Counted from the stretch's first letter, positions 1 through 9,272 are shown. The stretch is DNA of 64,000 bases from an uncultured Emergencia sp. (GCA_937997955.1 CALLDR010000038.1:1-64000); one strand, 5' to 3'. The notes: generated by a model not told the origin, from the letters alone. Numbers and translations: made by a program.

Positions 1-1
1 C

Positions 2-265
2 CTGTGCGCAGGCTGCCCTGAGGTCATCATCGTTATGCTTCACACCCAGAAGGGCAACCACAAGATCTTAGAGAAGTGTACTCTGCCTCTGACCGCGGAA
101 AAGTGCGTCAGCAAGATCATCACTGAGATGGGTGTTATGGAAGTAAGAGAGGACGGCATCTGGGTAACAGAGCTGCATCCGGATTACAGCAAAGAAGACA
201 TTCAGGCAGCAACAGGCTGCAAACTCCACTTCGATCCTGAAATGAAAGCGATGGAAGAGGAATAA
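2..265 (+). CDS. CoA-transferase subunit B, C-terminal fragment
   Basis: The reading frame is open from base 2 and the true start lies outside the window, so this is about 87 C-terminal residues. The fragment carries the family-typical stretch KCTLPLTA, then IITEMGVMEV, then LHPDYSKEDIQAATGCKL, which is the usual tail of the beta subunit of class I CoA-transferases (acetoacetate/butyrate/glutaconate types). Such enzymes move CoA between acyl groups in anaerobic acid metabolism. The catalytic glutamate region is upstream and not visible, so substrate cannot be assigned. A terminator follows, so this is the last gene of its operon. Confidence 0.82.
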   Translation: MCAGCPEVIIVMLHTQKGNHKILEKCTLPLTAEKCVSKIITEMGVMEVREDGIWVTELHPDYSKEDIQAATGCKLHFDPEMKAMEEE

Positions 266-284
266 ATCGATAAGCTTTAAACGA

Positions 285-316
285 AAAGAGGGGACTGCCG
301 GGCAGCCCCCTCTTTT
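285..316 (+). terminator. Rho-independent terminator
   Basis: AGAGGGG and CCCCTCT arms with an inner CTGCC/GGCAG pairing are followed by TTTT. It ends the CoA-transferase operon and may also serve the converging alanyl-tRNA editing gene. Confidence 0.85.
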
Positions 317-364
317 ATGAATATGAGCTTTATAAATTTTCCAAACAGGAACGCTGCGGGACGC

Positions 365-1582
365 CTAGCGCAGGTGCTTCTCGATCAGATCTATGAAGGT
401 ATCCACATATTCCGCCTTGGCAAAGATGGCACGGGCGGAATTTTTATTGCCGCCGCCTTTGCCGTTGTAGATGGAAGCGTTCTCCTTTACCAGCTTTCCG
501 CAGTCGTGTTTATCCGAGAACAGCAGCACGGTGTTGGACGGCTCGTGGACCAGGAAGGCGACGGTTGGGATACAGCCCGTCAGACCCCGGCCGATATCAA
601 GCAAATCGTTAATTGACAATTTATCGTACTTTCTGACGAAAGCGGGGGTCAGGACGGCTTTGATGCCGCTGGTCTCACGGGCGATGACCCACTTTTTCAG
701 GTGGTACAGCTCGTCGCGGACCCCTTTGTTCTTCTCCTGCTGGGCCGCGAACTTGTCCAGCAGGTCGTCAAAGCCTGCGGACAGCCTGTTTTCCAGGGTG
801 GTCAGCACGTCAAATCTCTCCTGATACTGGCGGAAGGCCCGCTGTCCGGCCTCGAAGTAGATGCGGGACATGCCCTTGTTGGACTCCACCTTGTAGATCT
901 TCACCATGCCGACCTGGCCGGACGTCGATGGATGGGTGCCGCAGCAGGCCACGCAGTCCGCCGGATTCTCCACAGCTCCCACGCATACGATGGTAATGTC
1001 CTCGTCAAAGGCCAGGGCCTTGCGCAGAGGCAGGTTTTCCGCCTCCTGCCGGCTGTCGAAGTGGCGGGTGATCACGGGAAGATTGGCCCATATGGCCTCA
1101 TTGGTGCGAAGCTCCGCTTCTTTTGCCATTTCCCAGGAAATCCTGTCGTAGGCAGGATCCTCCTCCAGACTGATGTCGATGGTCATGTAATCCTCGCCCA
1201 TGTGGAAGCCCCGGTTGACGCCGCCGTACAGCTCGTAAAACTTGCCGGACAGGATGTGCTCTCCGCAGTGGCGCTGCATGTTGTCAAAGCGACGCTCCCA
1301 ATCGATTGCGATTTCGACATCATCGCCTATCGACAATTTACACTCGTTTTCTCCGCTGACAGACAGGACGTGTCGGATTGCGCCGTCGTCCTCGTAGACG
1401 TCGCACACGGCCAGCCCGCCGATGGTCCCCAGGTCGCAGCTCTGTCCGCCGCCGGTGGGGAAGAACACCGTCTGGTCCAGGGTGATCAAAGGGTGTCCGT
1501 CCGGGGTCGCCGACACGTCGGTGATCCGCGCCGTGCAGGACCTTTGGTATACGTTTTCTCTATATAAGCGCTTTGTTTTCAT
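365..1582 (-). CDS. Alanyl-tRNA editing protein (AlaX-L type, DHHA1 domain)
   Basis: A 405-residue trans-editing protein that hydrolyses mischarged Ser- or Gly-tRNA(Ala). It resembles the editing half of alanyl-tRNA synthetase: FFPTGGGQ near residue 40, the zinc-binding HCGEH (H105 and H109) and CCGTH (C213, H217), and a C-terminal DHHA1 domain ending in a GKGGG motif with the phrase NKNSARAIF. The start at 1582 is preferred over an upstream ATG at 1609 because AAGGAG lies 9 bases before it. The length fits the long AlaX class. It is divergent from the amidase gene. Confidence 0.88.
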   Translation of the reverse strand: MKTKRLYRENVYQRSCTARITDVSATPDGHPLITLDQTVFFPTGGGQSCDLGTIGGLAVCDVYEDDGAIRHVLSVSGENECKLSIGDDVEIAIDWERRFDNMQRHCGEHILSGKFYELYGGVNRGFHMGEDYMTIDISLEEDPAYDRISWEMAKEAELRTNEAIWANLPVITRHFDSRQEAENLPLRKALAFDEDITIVCVGAVENPADCVACCGTHPSTSGQVGMVKIYKVESNKGMSRIYFEAGQRAFRQYQERFDVLTTLENRLSAGFDDLLDKFAAQQEKNKGVRDELYHLKKWVIARETSGIKAVLTPAFVRKYDKLSINDLLDIGRGLTGCIPTVAFLVHEPSNTVLLFSDKHDCGKLVKENASIYNGKGGGNKNSARAIFAKAEYVDTFIDLIEKHLR

Positions 1583-1669
1583 CTGTATCGTCTCCTTTTG
1601 CTGCCGCATGATTACTTACAGTATAGCATATATTTGTTAGAAAAGGGTTAAAAGAAGGAGAATTTTGAT

Positions 1670-2428
1670 GTGAAAATAAAGAGGATTTTGCTTGCCGCTC
1701 TGATTCTGGGGGCAGTGGCGGTCATGCCGGGCTATGAACAGGCGGTGGAAATGGCCGCCAGGGCCAGCGCGCCTCTGACCATGGTCATCGACGCGGGCCA
1801 CGGAGGCATGGACAGCGGCGCCGTTTCAAAGGACGGTATCAGCGAAAAGGATATCAATCTGGCCATCGCCAAGGCGCTGCAGAGCCAGGCGGAGGCATAC
1901 GGCGTTGAGGTCACTCTGACCAGAGAGACGGAGGACGGCCTGTACGCCCAGAGCAATACAGACGGCAGGTGGTCCAAGGTGGAGGACCTGAAGGAGAGAA
2001 AGAGGATCATCGAGGAGAGCGGCGCGGAGCTGGTCGTCAGCATCCACCTCAACAGCTTCATCTCCGACAGCAGCGTCCGCGGCGCCCAGGTCTTCTACGC
2101 GGGAGGAGGCAGCGAGGAGCAGAAGGAGGAGAGCAAAGCCCTGGCCGAAGAGATGCAGAGCCAGCTCAACGCCGAAGCCAACGAGGGCAAGGACAGGATC
2201 GTCCTGCCGAAAAACGACATGTACCTGTTTCGGGAAGCTGACCGGACCATGATCCTGGTGGAGTGCGGCTTTCTGTCAAGCCCCGATGATGCTCAGCTGC
2301 TGGCCAGCCAGGAGTATCAGGAAAAAATCGCCGCCTGCATCATGAAATCCGTGGCGAAAAAGTACGATCTGCGTCAGGCAGAAAAGTCTAAAATTTATGT
2401 CATCGAAGGTCGAACAAAGAATTCATAA
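1670..2428 (+). CDS. cwlD: N-acetylmuramoyl-L-alanine amidase (Amidase_3, CwlD-like)
   Basis: A 252-residue zinc amidase with an N-terminal hydrophobic segment (about residues 5-20) that would act as signal or membrane anchor. Amidase_3 metal and catalytic residues are all visible: H44 in IDAGHGG, E59, H126 in VSIHLNSF and E198 in ILVECGF. Size and the phrase ERKRIIEESGAELVVSIHLN fit CwlD, which makes muramic-delta-lactam in spore cortex, so a sporulation role is likely but another cell-wall amidase is possible. It starts with GTG after AAGGAG; the ATG two bases upstream is followed at once by a stop. Confidence 0.85.
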   Translation: MKIKRILLAALILGAVAVMPGYEQAVEMAARASAPLTMVIDAGHGGMDSGAVSKDGISEKDINLAIAKALQSQAEAYGVEVTLTRETEDGLYAQSNTDGRWSKVEDLKERKRIIEESGAELVVSIHLNSFISDSSVRGAQVFYAGGGSEEQKEESKALAEEMQSQLNAEANEGKDRIVLPKNDMYLFREADRTMILVECGFLSSPDDAQLLASQEYQEKIAACIMKSVAKKYDLRQAEKSKIYVIEGRTKNS

Positions 2429-2443
2429 AGAACAAAGAAAAAA

Positions 2444-2613
2444 TGTGGATAACTCACTCTTGACAAATGAAAACGCAACCCAGTAATATTGAATTTTCAA
2501 TGTGTTCAAGGATTTGAGTTATCCACATGGATATGTGCAAACAATTGTATACAATCTCGGTTTTTCATGTGGAAAACTTCAGGAACCGCTTGAATTGCGG
2601 GACTTATCCATTG
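2444..2613. promoter_or_regulatory. Cluster of DnaA-box-like sites in intergenic gap
   Basis: The 308-base gap between the amidase and the next gene is AT-rich and holds two perfect DnaA-box consensus sites in opposite orientation: TGTGGATAA at 2444-2452 and TTATCCACA at 2519-2527. They form the ends of a perfect 12-bp inverted repeat (2444-2455, 2516-2527). Weaker matches are TGTGGAAAA near 2569 and TTATCCATT near 2605. A 12-bp perfect palindrome ATTGTATACAAT is at 2544-2555. No open frame is convincing here. DnaA binding is inferred from the consensus only. Confidence 0.55.
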
Positions 2614-2736
2614 TTGAAAACCGTTTGCGAACAGACGAACAAAGATTGACGTAAAACACGAAGACGTATACGGAAAATTACATTTCGAGCGCTGCCCCGG
2701 CCTTTGACGATTTGATGTTCGCGGTCTGTTCGCCGG

Positions 2737-3921
2737 CTACTCCTTGCCGGTCTGGATAGCCTCGACAAAATCGTTGAAGTCCTCGAAGCCGCTGTGGATG
2801 AATTCATAGAGAACCGGCTCCTGGAACTCAAACTTGCCGGTGGGGATCAGCTTTCTCGCGAAGGCGGATTGTCCCAGATCGTGCTCTAAGGCTCTGATAT
2901 CGTCCAGCCGATAGGCCGCCGAGATCAGCTGGCCGGCATTTGAGACGAAGTACATGCCCATGACGTCATCGTTGAGCCGGTACTCCCACTTATCCACGTG
3001 ACTGTTGTTGGGGTGGAACATCATATAGAGGACGCCTGTATCGTGGGCGTTGACCATGGCGCTTCTGGTCCGCCTGGTGGCGGCTTTGGTAAAGGACTCC
3101 GGCTGATCCAGCAGTTCAAAGACCGTGACGAACTCCGAGCGGGCCAGCATCATGGAAGCCTCCGCCGGAGAGACTTTGAAGCTGCTGACTCTGGCAAAAT
3201 CTGAGATCATGCCGGAGGAGACCTGCACGGTGCTGACCGTGATATGATAGCTGTTGTCGTACTCTACCAGAGACTCGCAGATATAGGAGCCGGGGGTGTC
3301 GCCCTCCTCGATCCTGTTCTTGCAGAGGGTCCCCGCCTTAAATTCGGCATACTGATCCAGCTGGAAGTCTCCGTTGCTCAGGTAAGAGGCGGCGGAAAAG
3401 TCCCTGCCGAAGACGCGCATCAGGAAGTAATTGACCAGCTCGCGGGGAGAATGGATCTCCGCGCACAGCTTGCCCATGAGGATGTACTGCTCCGGCTGGT
3501 TCAGGAGCACGTCCTGGCTGAGGAGAAAGCCGTACTCGGAGAGACCCTCCGGCAGAGGCAGCTTTGACCGCTGGTTGAAGCGGACGTATTCCTGCAGCAG
3601 GTACATGGCTTCCCGCAGGCTGAGAGCTGCCTTCTGGCCGCCCAGCCCCGAGGCCAGGGTGTCCTCCGCGTCCTGCACGGCGTCCATATCGTCGCCCAAG
3701 ATGCCTCTGTATGTTTCAAACCCGTATTCCTCCGCGTCAAAATAGAAAAACTGGTGGAGGTCGCTCATGGAAGGGTTGTCGGGCAGGCGGAAGTGTATGT
3801 ACATGCAGACGACGCCCATGAGCCGGGTGTTGGTCACGTAAGCTGACTCAAAAACTTTTTCACTTGTATCGACGGTGTCCAGAAGGCCGCCGCGTAAAAC
3901 GGTAAATTGATTTCTGTCCAA
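2737..3921 (-). CDS. Hypothetical protein, unrecognised family
   Basis: A 394-residue soluble protein that I do not recognise. It has no signal peptide or membrane segment and is acidic and mixed in composition. Start is TTG at 3921, with GAGGTGA five bases upstream. Segments such as YIHFRLPDNPSMSDLHQFFYFDAEEYG near the start and the C-terminal FEFQEPVLYEFIHSGFEDF look like structured globular protein with steady codon use, so I consider it a real gene. It stands alone, divergent from the metK riboswitch. No function is proposed. Confidence 0.75.
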   Translation of the reverse strand: MDRNQFTVLRGGLLDTVDTSEKVFESAYVTNTRLMGVVCMYIHFRLPDNPSMSDLHQFFYFDAEEYGFETYRGILGDDMDAVQDAEDTLASGLGGQKAALSLREAMYLLQEYVRFNQRSKLPLPEGLSEYGFLLSQDVLLNQPEQYILMGKLCAEIHSPRELVNYFLMRVFGRDFSAASYLSNGDFQLDQYAEFKAGTLCKNRIEEGDTPGSYICESLVEYDNSYHITVSTVQVSSGMISDFARVSSFKVSPAEASMMLARSEFVTVFELLDQPESFTKAATRRTRSAMVNAHDTGVLYMMFHPNNSHVDKWEYRLNDDVMGMYFVSNAGQLISAAYRLDDIRALEHDLGQSAFARKLIPTGKFEFQEPVLYEFIHSGFEDFNDFVEAIQTGKE

Positions 3922-3986
3922 ATTGTCACCTCATAAATTCTTGCTAAATTAAGTATATCCTATTTCTGCAAAATTACAATATACCA

Positions 3987-4014
3987 TTGACAAAGTTTTT
4001 TAAGAGTGTATAAT
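3987..4014 (+). promoter_or_regulatory. Sigma-A-type promoter of metK
   Basis: TTGACA at 3987-3992 and TATAAT at 4009-4014 with a 16-base spacer stand just before the SAM riboswitch. Confidence 0.8.
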
Positions 4015-4030
4015 TTAGTAGATAAAACAA

Positions 4031-4186
4031 ATCCTTATCAAGAGCGGCTGAGGGAATAGGCCCTGTGAAGCCCGGCAACCTGTGTGCCCGCGGACCCGTG
4101 ATTTGGCGGTACGGCGGCAGAGAAGGTGCTAAATCCTACAGAATTATCTTGTTCTGAAAGATGAGGAATGATAAGACTGCGTCAGA
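4031..4186 (+). ncRNA. SAM-I (S-box) riboswitch
   Basis: The aptamer shows the hallmark segments: CTTATCAAGAG, GGCTGAGGGAATAGGCCCTG, GAAGCCCGGCAACC and AAGGTGCTAAATCC. Helix P1 pairs CCTTATC (4032-4038) with GATGAGG (4160-4166). It is followed by an intrinsic terminator and metK, so binding of S-adenosylmethionine should turn off synthesis of the enzyme that makes it. Confidence 0.95.
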
Positions 4187-4217
4187 CCTTCTCTTTCTAA
4201 GTGAGAGAAGGTTTTTT
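4187..4217 (+). terminator. Riboswitch-controlled terminator
   Basis: CCTTCTCTTTC pairs with GAGAGAAGG across a short loop and is followed by TTTTTT. It is the expression platform of the SAM riboswitch. Confidence 0.9.
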
Positions 4218-4261
4218 CATTGATTGATAAGGAAGGGAAACTTATGGAGGAGGAGAAACCC

Positions 4262-5455
4262 ATGAAAAAATTATTTACATCAGAATCCGTTACAGAAGGC
4301 CATCCAGATAAGATGTGCGACCAGATCTCGGACGCTATTCTGGACGCCATCATGGAGCAGGACCCGCAGGGCAGAGTTGCCTGCGAATCCACGACGACCA
4401 CAGGCTATGCCATGGTTATGGGAGAGATCAGCACCAAATGCTACATAGATATCCCGAAGATCGTCAGAAGCGTCATCACCGATATCGGCTATGACAAGGG
4501 CGAATACGGCTTTGACGGAAACACCTGCGCGGTACTGACCGCCATCGACGAGCAGTCCGGCGACATCGCCATGGGCGTTGACAAGGCCCTGGAGTACAAG
4601 GAAGGCACGCTGGATCAGCAGACGGACGAGCAGATCGATACCATCGGCGCCGGAGACCAGGGCATCATGTTCGGTTACGCCTGCAACGAGACGGATCAGT
4701 ACATGCCGATGCCGATCCAGCTGGCTCACGAGCTGGCCCTGCAGCTGACCAAGGTCCGCAAGGACGGCACCATCGGCTATCTGCGTCCGGACGGCAAGAC
4801 TCAGGTCACCGTTGAATACGACGGAGACAAGGTAAAGCGCGTCGATACCGTCCTCATCTCGACCCAGCACGATCCGGAAGCCACCCAGGAGCAGATCAAA
4901 GCTGACCTGATCGAGCACGTGATCAAGCCGATCATTCCGGCTGAGCTGCTGGACGACGAGACAAAATATTATGTAAATCCAACCGGCAGATTCGTCATCG
5001 GCGGACCGCACGGCGACTCCGGCCTGACCGGCAGAAAGATCATCGTAGATACCTACGGCGGCTATGCGCGCCACGGCGGCGGCGCTTTCTCCGGCAAGGA
5101 CCCAACAAAGGTTGACCGCTCCGCCTGCTATGCGGCAAGACACGCAGCGAAGAACGTGGTTGCCGCGGGACTGGCAGACAAGTGCGAGATCCAGCTGGCC
5201 TACGCCATCGGCGTAGCGAAACCGGTATCCATCATGGTAGATACCTTCGGCACCGGCAAGCTGGCAGACGAGGAGATCGCGGACATCGTAGACAAGCACT
5301 TCGACCTGCGTCCGGCAGCCATTATCCGCGACCTGGATCTGAGAAGACCGATCTACAGACAGACAGCGGCTTACGGCCACTTCGGCAGAAGAGACGTGGA
5401 CCTGCCTTGGGAGCATTTGGACAAGGTTGACGAGTTAAAGGCTTATGTGAAGTAG
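4262..5455 (+). CDS. metK: S-adenosylmethionine synthetase
   Basis: The 397-residue cytoplasmic enzyme makes S-adenosylmethionine from methionine and ATP. Family motifs are intact: [17 protein letters not shown] at the N-terminus, the signature [12 protein letters not shown], and the phosphate-binding GGGAFSGKD. Length equals the family norm. The ATG at 4262 is chosen because GGAGGAGG lies just upstream; the open frame extends to 4220 but those codons overlap the riboswitch terminator. Expression is riboswitch-controlled and it is a single-gene unit with its own terminator. Confidence 0.97.
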   Translation: MKKLFTSESVTEGHPDKMCDQISDAILDAIMEQDPQGRVACESTTTTGYAMVMGEISTKCYIDIPKIVRSVITDIGYDKGEYGFDGNTCAVLTAIDEQSGDIAMGVDKALEYKEGTLDQQTDEQIDTIGAGDQGIMFGYACNETDQYMPMPIQLAHELALQLTKVRKDGTIGYLRPDGKTQVTVEYDGDKVKRVDTVLISTQHDPEATQEQIKADLIEHVIKPIIPAELLDDETKYYVNPTGRFVIGGPHGDSGLTGRKIIVDTYGGYARHGGGAFSGKDPTKVDRSACYAARHAAKNVVAAGLADKCEIQLAYAIGVAKPVSIMVDTFGTGKLADEEIADIVDKHFDLRPAAIIRDLDLRRPIYRQTAAYGHFGRRDVDLPWEHLDKVDELKAYVK

Positions 5456-5506
5456 ATTCATGGGGCTGCGCGGCTGAAACAGCGCCTGGCGGAATTGAAT
5501 AAACTG

Positions 5507-5551
5507 AGAAGCAGGGGAACCGGCGGGACTGCCGGATCCCCTGCTTCTTTT
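5507..5551 (+). terminator. Terminator of metK
   Basis: AGAAGCAGGGG pairs with CCCCTGCTTCT, with an inner CCGGC/GCCGG helix, followed by TTTTC. Confidence 0.9.
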
Positions 5552-5679
5552 CTTCACGGAGGCTCCAGAGAAAACCAAAGAAAATTTTAGAAATATTTTA
5601 GGTTTTTCATTTTCTTTTCATTTTTCTCCTTTATTATTAAGGCATACTCAAGGAAACAGAACAAAGGAGGAAACAAAAT

Positions 5680-6216
5680 ATGTTGAATAACAGATTGAGC
5701 AAAATATGTGCAACCGCAGTACTGGCCATCGCGCTGGTAGTATCATCTCTGGCCATCGCGTCCGTAGGACCTGACGCGGAGGCAGCCGCAGCCAGCAGCT
5801 ATATCAGCTGGTCCAAGGCAAAGAGCATTTTCTTAAACGAATTTCCGCAGCTGACCTGCGTAAAATATCTCCACCTGACCACCGATGACGGCGTCAAGGT
5901 CTACAAGGGCAAGGCAGCCAAGGGCAGCTATGTATATTCCATCGAGATCAACGCCAAGACGGGAAAGGTCAGAGACGCTGACAGAGATTACGAAGGCTCC
6001 AGATACACCGCTTCCAAGGTAGGCGCGGTCAGCAAGACCAGCATCAAGAACAAGATCCTGAAGAAGGTTCCGGGCGCGACGATCATCTACGTGAAGCTGA
6101 CCAGAGACGACGGCAGATACGTTTACGAGGCGGAAGCCTACAAGAACGGCTACGAATATGATTTCGAGTACACCAAGGGCGGCACTCTGATCGAGTACGA
6201 AAAGGACAGAGTATAA
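5680..6216 (+). CDS. Secreted PepSY-domain protein
   Basis: A 178-residue protein with a clear Sec signal peptide (positive start MLNNRLSK, hydrophobic core to about residue 30, Ala-rich cleavage area PDAEAAAA). The mature part holds two PepSY-type repeats: about residues 42-105 (YVYSIEINAKTGKV) and 115-178 (YVYEAEAYKNGYEYDFEY). PepSY modules occur in secreted peptidase regulators and small envelope proteins; the precise partner is unknown. AAAGGAGG is upstream of the ATG. It forms a single-gene unit with its own terminator. Confidence 0.82.
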   Translation: MLNNRLSKICATAVLAIALVVSSLAIASVGPDAEAAAASSYISWSKAKSIFLNEFPQLTCVKYLHLTTDDGVKVYKGKAAKGSYVYSIEINAKTGKVRDADRDYEGSRYTASKVGAVSKTSIKNKILKKVPGATIIYVKLTRDDGRYVYEAEAYKNGYEYDFEYTKGGTLIEYEKDRV

Positions 6217-6242
6217 TACCTGAAAATTTATAGAAACAACGG

Positions 6243-6269
6243 CCCCGCGCATCATATGCGCGGGGTTTT
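6243..6269 (+). terminator. Terminator of the PepSY gene
   Basis: CCCCGCGCAT pairs with ATGCGCGGGG, followed by TTTT. The following 250 bases to the helicase gene hold no convincing gene; a short GC hairpin (GGGTG/CGCCC) lies in the helicase leader near 6452-6470. Confidence 0.9.
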
Positions 6270-6517
6270 CTCATGGGCGGCCGAGGCGCTGCGCACCGCG
6301 CTGTTTATGCGCCCGGTCCGTTATGCTCCTCTCGTCTGCACGCCTGTTCCCTTGCCGTGGGCCACGATCCAATTCACGCCCGGTCCGCTGCACGGCCGCG
6401 GCGCGCATTTTTTGCTATTTTTTCCGGTGGATCTATGGTAAAATAACAAGCGTGGGTGTTTTGCGCCCGCAGCTTAAAGGCTGACAAGGGCAGCCAAATA
6501 AAGAAAGAGAGAATCAA

Positions 6518-8083
6518 ATGAATTACGCAGAGACGAAAATTGACCATAGAATCCTGGAAGCGCTGACCGATATGGGATTTGAAACCATGACGCCCATACA
6601 GGAGATTGCCATTCCAGAGCTTTTGATCGGCAAGGACATCATCGGCCAGGCGCAGACAGGCACCGGAAAAACGGCCGCCTTCGGGATTCCCATGATCCAG
6701 ACCATCGCGGAAGCGCAGGGCGGGAGAACCGCCAAATCTGACGCCGTGGATGGCTTGATCCTGTGTCCGACCAGAGAGCTGGCTATTCAGGCCGCCGAAG
6801 AGCTGAAAAAAATGGCGAAAAACATTCCCTCAATCAAAGTAGCCGCCATCTACGGCGGCCAGGATATCGGCAGACAGTTCTATATCCTGAAAAAGCATGT
6901 GTCCATCGTGGTCGGCACGCCGGGCCGGGTTATGGACCATATGCGCAGGGGAACCCTCCGCTTTGACAGCCTGAAAATGCTGGTTCTGGACGAGGCCGAC
7001 GAGATGCTGAACATGGGCTTTCGGGAGGACATCGAGACCATCTGCCAGTCCCTGCCCGAAGACCGGCAGACCGCCCTGTTTTCCGCCACCATGCCAGAAG
7101 AAATACTGGAGATCGCCCGGCTGTATCAGCGGCAGGCAAAGCTGGTGCAGGCGGGACAGGAAGAGCTGACCATTCCGCTGGTCAAGCAGCTTTACTATAT
7201 CGTTAAAGGCCGGGAGAAGGATACAGCCCTGTGTCGTCTGCTGGATTACATGTCCCCGAGGCGGGCTTTGATCTTCTGCAACACCAAGAAAAAGGTGGAT
7301 CAGCTGACGCTGCTTCTGAAAGGTCGGGGATATTCCGCCGAAGCCCTTCACGGCGACCTGTCCCAGCATCAGCGGGACCGCGTCATGAACCTTTTCCGCG
7401 GCGGCAGTCTGGAGCTGCTGCTGGCCACCGACGTGGCGGCCCGCGGCATCGACGTAGACGACGTGGACATGGTTTTCAACTACGATATGCCTCAGGATAT
7501 GGAGTACTACGTCCACCGCATCGGCAGAACCGGGCGGGCCGGCAAGCGGGGCAAAGCCGTTTCCCTGATCACCAGCCGCGAGCGCTACAAGATCGCGTCG
7601 CTGGAGGAATACTGCAATACCCGTATCCGTGAAAAGGAAATGCCGACCGCGGGCAGCGCCATGACCGTCAAAGCCTATCGCAGCGTCACCGACGCCATGG
7701 ACTACTGCAAGGATAAGGACCTGACCCCATACATGAAGATCGTATATAAGCGATGCGTTGACGACGGCTGCGATCCCCTGGAAGTCGCCGCCGCTTTCCT
7801 GCGGCAGAGCCTGGGGGAAATTGAGCCAGAAGCGGGCCGTCAGCTTTCCGGCGGCCAGACAGCTCCGCAGGAGAAGCCGTCAAAAACATCAAAGGCATCT
7901 AAGCTGTCCAAGCCGTCAAAGCTGCCGCCAAAGCCGTCAAAGCCGTCAAAGGGCGCCCGTCGGGACGATTCACCAAAGGCGAAAGGGCCCGGCGCTAAAA
8001 AACGCGGGAATAAAGACAAAAACGCCCCAAAACGATCAAAAGCGAAAAAGCCTGTCAAAGGCGGCAGGCGGAAGAAATCCTGA
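6518..8083 (+). CDS. DEAD-box RNA helicase
   Basis: A 521-residue ATP-dependent RNA helicase of the CshA/DeaD group, likely acting in ribosome assembly or RNA decay. Motifs in order: Q-motif around residues 20-28, AQTGTGKT (45-52), PTRELA (84-89), TPGR (134-137), DEAD (158-161), SAT (189-191), and in the second RecA domain ARGID and HRIGRTGRAG. From about residue 450 the protein becomes a low-complexity basic tail of repeating Ser-Lys and Pro-Ser-Lys units, which should bind RNA. mutY follows 36 bases downstream. Confidence 0.93.
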   Translation: MNYAETKIDHRILEALTDMGFETMTPIQEIAIPELLIGKDIIGQAQTGTGKTAAFGIPMIQTIAEAQGGRTAKSDAVDGLILCPTRELAIQAAEELKKMAKNIPSIKVAAIYGGQDIGRQFYILKKHVSIVVGTPGRVMDHMRRGTLRFDSLKMLVLDEADEMLNMGFREDIETICQSLPEDRQTALFSATMPEEILEIARLYQRQAKLVQAGQEELTIPLVKQLYYIVKGREKDTALCRLLDYMSPRRALIFCNTKKKVDQLTLLLKGRGYSAEALHGDLSQHQRDRVMNLFRGGSLELLLATDVAARGIDVDDVDMVFNYDMPQDMEYYVHRIGRTGRAGKRGKAVSLITSRERYKIASLEEYCNTRIREKEMPTAGSAMTVKAYRSVTDAMDYCKDKDLTPYMKIVYKRCVDDGCDPLEVAAAFLRQSLGEIEPEAGRQLSGGQTAPQEKPSKTSKASKLSKPSKLPPKPSKPSKGARRDDSPKAKGPGAKKRGNKDKNAPKRSKAKKPVKGGRRKKS

Positions 8084-8119
8084 GAAGCGCGCTGACGCCG
8101 AAGAGAAAGAGGAAACCCT

Positions 8120-9178
8120 ATGGCAAAAGATATAGACTGCAGCTTTACCCGGGCGCTGATGGAGTGGTACCGGCAGAACAAAAGAGATCTGCCCTGGCGC
8201 AGGGATAAAGATCCCTACCACGTCTGGGTATCAGAGATCATGCTCCAGCAGACCAGGGTGGAGGCTGTGCGGGACTATTACACCCGCTTCATGGAAGCCC
8301 TGCCGGACGTGAAGGCGCTGGCGGAGGCCGACGAGCAGACCCTGCTGAAGCTGTGGCAGGGTCTGGGATACTACAACAGAGTACGAAACATGCACAAGGC
8401 CGCCGTCACCGTCTGCCAGCAATACGGCGGCGTCTTTCCCGGCGATTACGAAGGGCTGCGTCAGCTGTCCGGCATCGGCGAGTATACCGCCGGAGCCATC
8501 GCGTCCATCTGCTTTGACGCGCCGGTGGCGGCGATAGACGGCAACGTGCTCAGAGTATACAGCCGCCTGCGGGAGGACGACGGGGATATCAAAAGCCAGG
8601 CCATGAAAAAGCGGGCCGGCGCCTATCTGCAGAAGCTCTATCCCGAAAAGAACTGCGGAGACTTTACACAGGGGCTCATCGAGCTCGGCGCTCTGGTCTG
8701 TATACCGGCGGGCGCGCCGAGATGCGATGTCTGTCCGGTGACGGACTACTGCGGAGCCCGCGAAAACCATACTGCCGCGGCTTATCCGGTGAAGCAGGAG
8801 AAAAAACAGCGGAAGAAGATCCAGAAGACCGTATTTGTCCTGCAGTGCGGCGGCAGATTGGCCGTAGAGCGGCGGCCGGACAAAGGCCTGCTGGCCGGAC
8901 TGTATCAGTTTCCCAACGTTGATGCCGCCATGGACGCGGCGGCGGCCGTCCGCCAGGCGGAGGATTGGGGCGTTCAGCCCCGCGACCTGCTGCGCCGGGT
9001 GGAGTATACCCATGTGTTCACTCACGTGGAGTGGGAGATGACCGCCTACTATTTTACCGCGGAGAGGGAAGCGGAGGCCTTCCTCTGGGCCGGATGGGAC
9101 CAGCTGGCCGAAGAGATCCCTTTGCCCGCCGCCTTCGCGTATTTTCTGCCGCAGCAGCCCGCGGCGGACGAAACGTAA
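8120..9178 (+). CDS. mutY: A/G-specific adenine glycosylase
   Basis: A 352-residue DNA repair enzyme that removes adenine mispaired with 8-oxoguanine. The HhH-GPD fold carries catalytic E39 (VSEIMLQQTRV) and D140 (AIDGNVLR) with the hairpin LSGIGEYTAGAIA between. The iron-sulfur loop is complete: C194, C202, C205 and C211 in C-x6-C-x2-C-x5-C spacing. The C-terminal third is the NUDIX-like 8-oxoG recognition domain. The start follows a GAAAGAGGAAAC ribosome site. It probably shares a transcript with the helicase. Confidence 0.95.
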   Translation: MAKDIDCSFTRALMEWYRQNKRDLPWRRDKDPYHVWVSEIMLQQTRVEAVRDYYTRFMEALPDVKALAEADEQTLLKLWQGLGYYNRVRNMHKAAVTVCQQYGGVFPGDYEGLRQLSGIGEYTAGAIASICFDAPVAAIDGNVLRVYSRLREDDGDIKSQAMKKRAGAYLQKLYPEKNCGDFTQGLIELGALVCIPAGAPRCDVCPVTDYCGARENHTAAAYPVKQEKKQRKKIQKTVFVLQCGGRLAVERRPDKGLLAGLYQFPNVDAAMDAAAAVRQAEDWGVQPRDLLRRVEYTHVFTHVEWEMTAYYFTAEREAEAFLWAGWDQLAEEIPLPAAFAYFLPQQPAADET

Positions 9179-9272
9179 GAAATTCTTAATTTGAAAAAGG
9201 ATACACGCTCCCATATACTATAAATAGAGTAGTCTGCAAATAAAGCGTTGAGAAGAAGGGAGCGGAGATACA

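Noticed and set aside
701..1567. 288-codon plus-strand frame opposite the alanyl-tRNA editing gene
   Set aside because: The AlaX motifs with zinc ligands are on the minus strand and this frame shows no family sequence.
2444..2613. Chromosomal replication origin
   Set aside because: Too few boxes, no DNA-unwinding trio array recognised and no dnaA/dnaN; only a DnaA-binding cluster is claimed.
4280..5416. 378-codon minus-strand frame opposite metK
   Set aside because: MetK motifs on the plus strand are unambiguous; the reverse frame is a compositional shadow.
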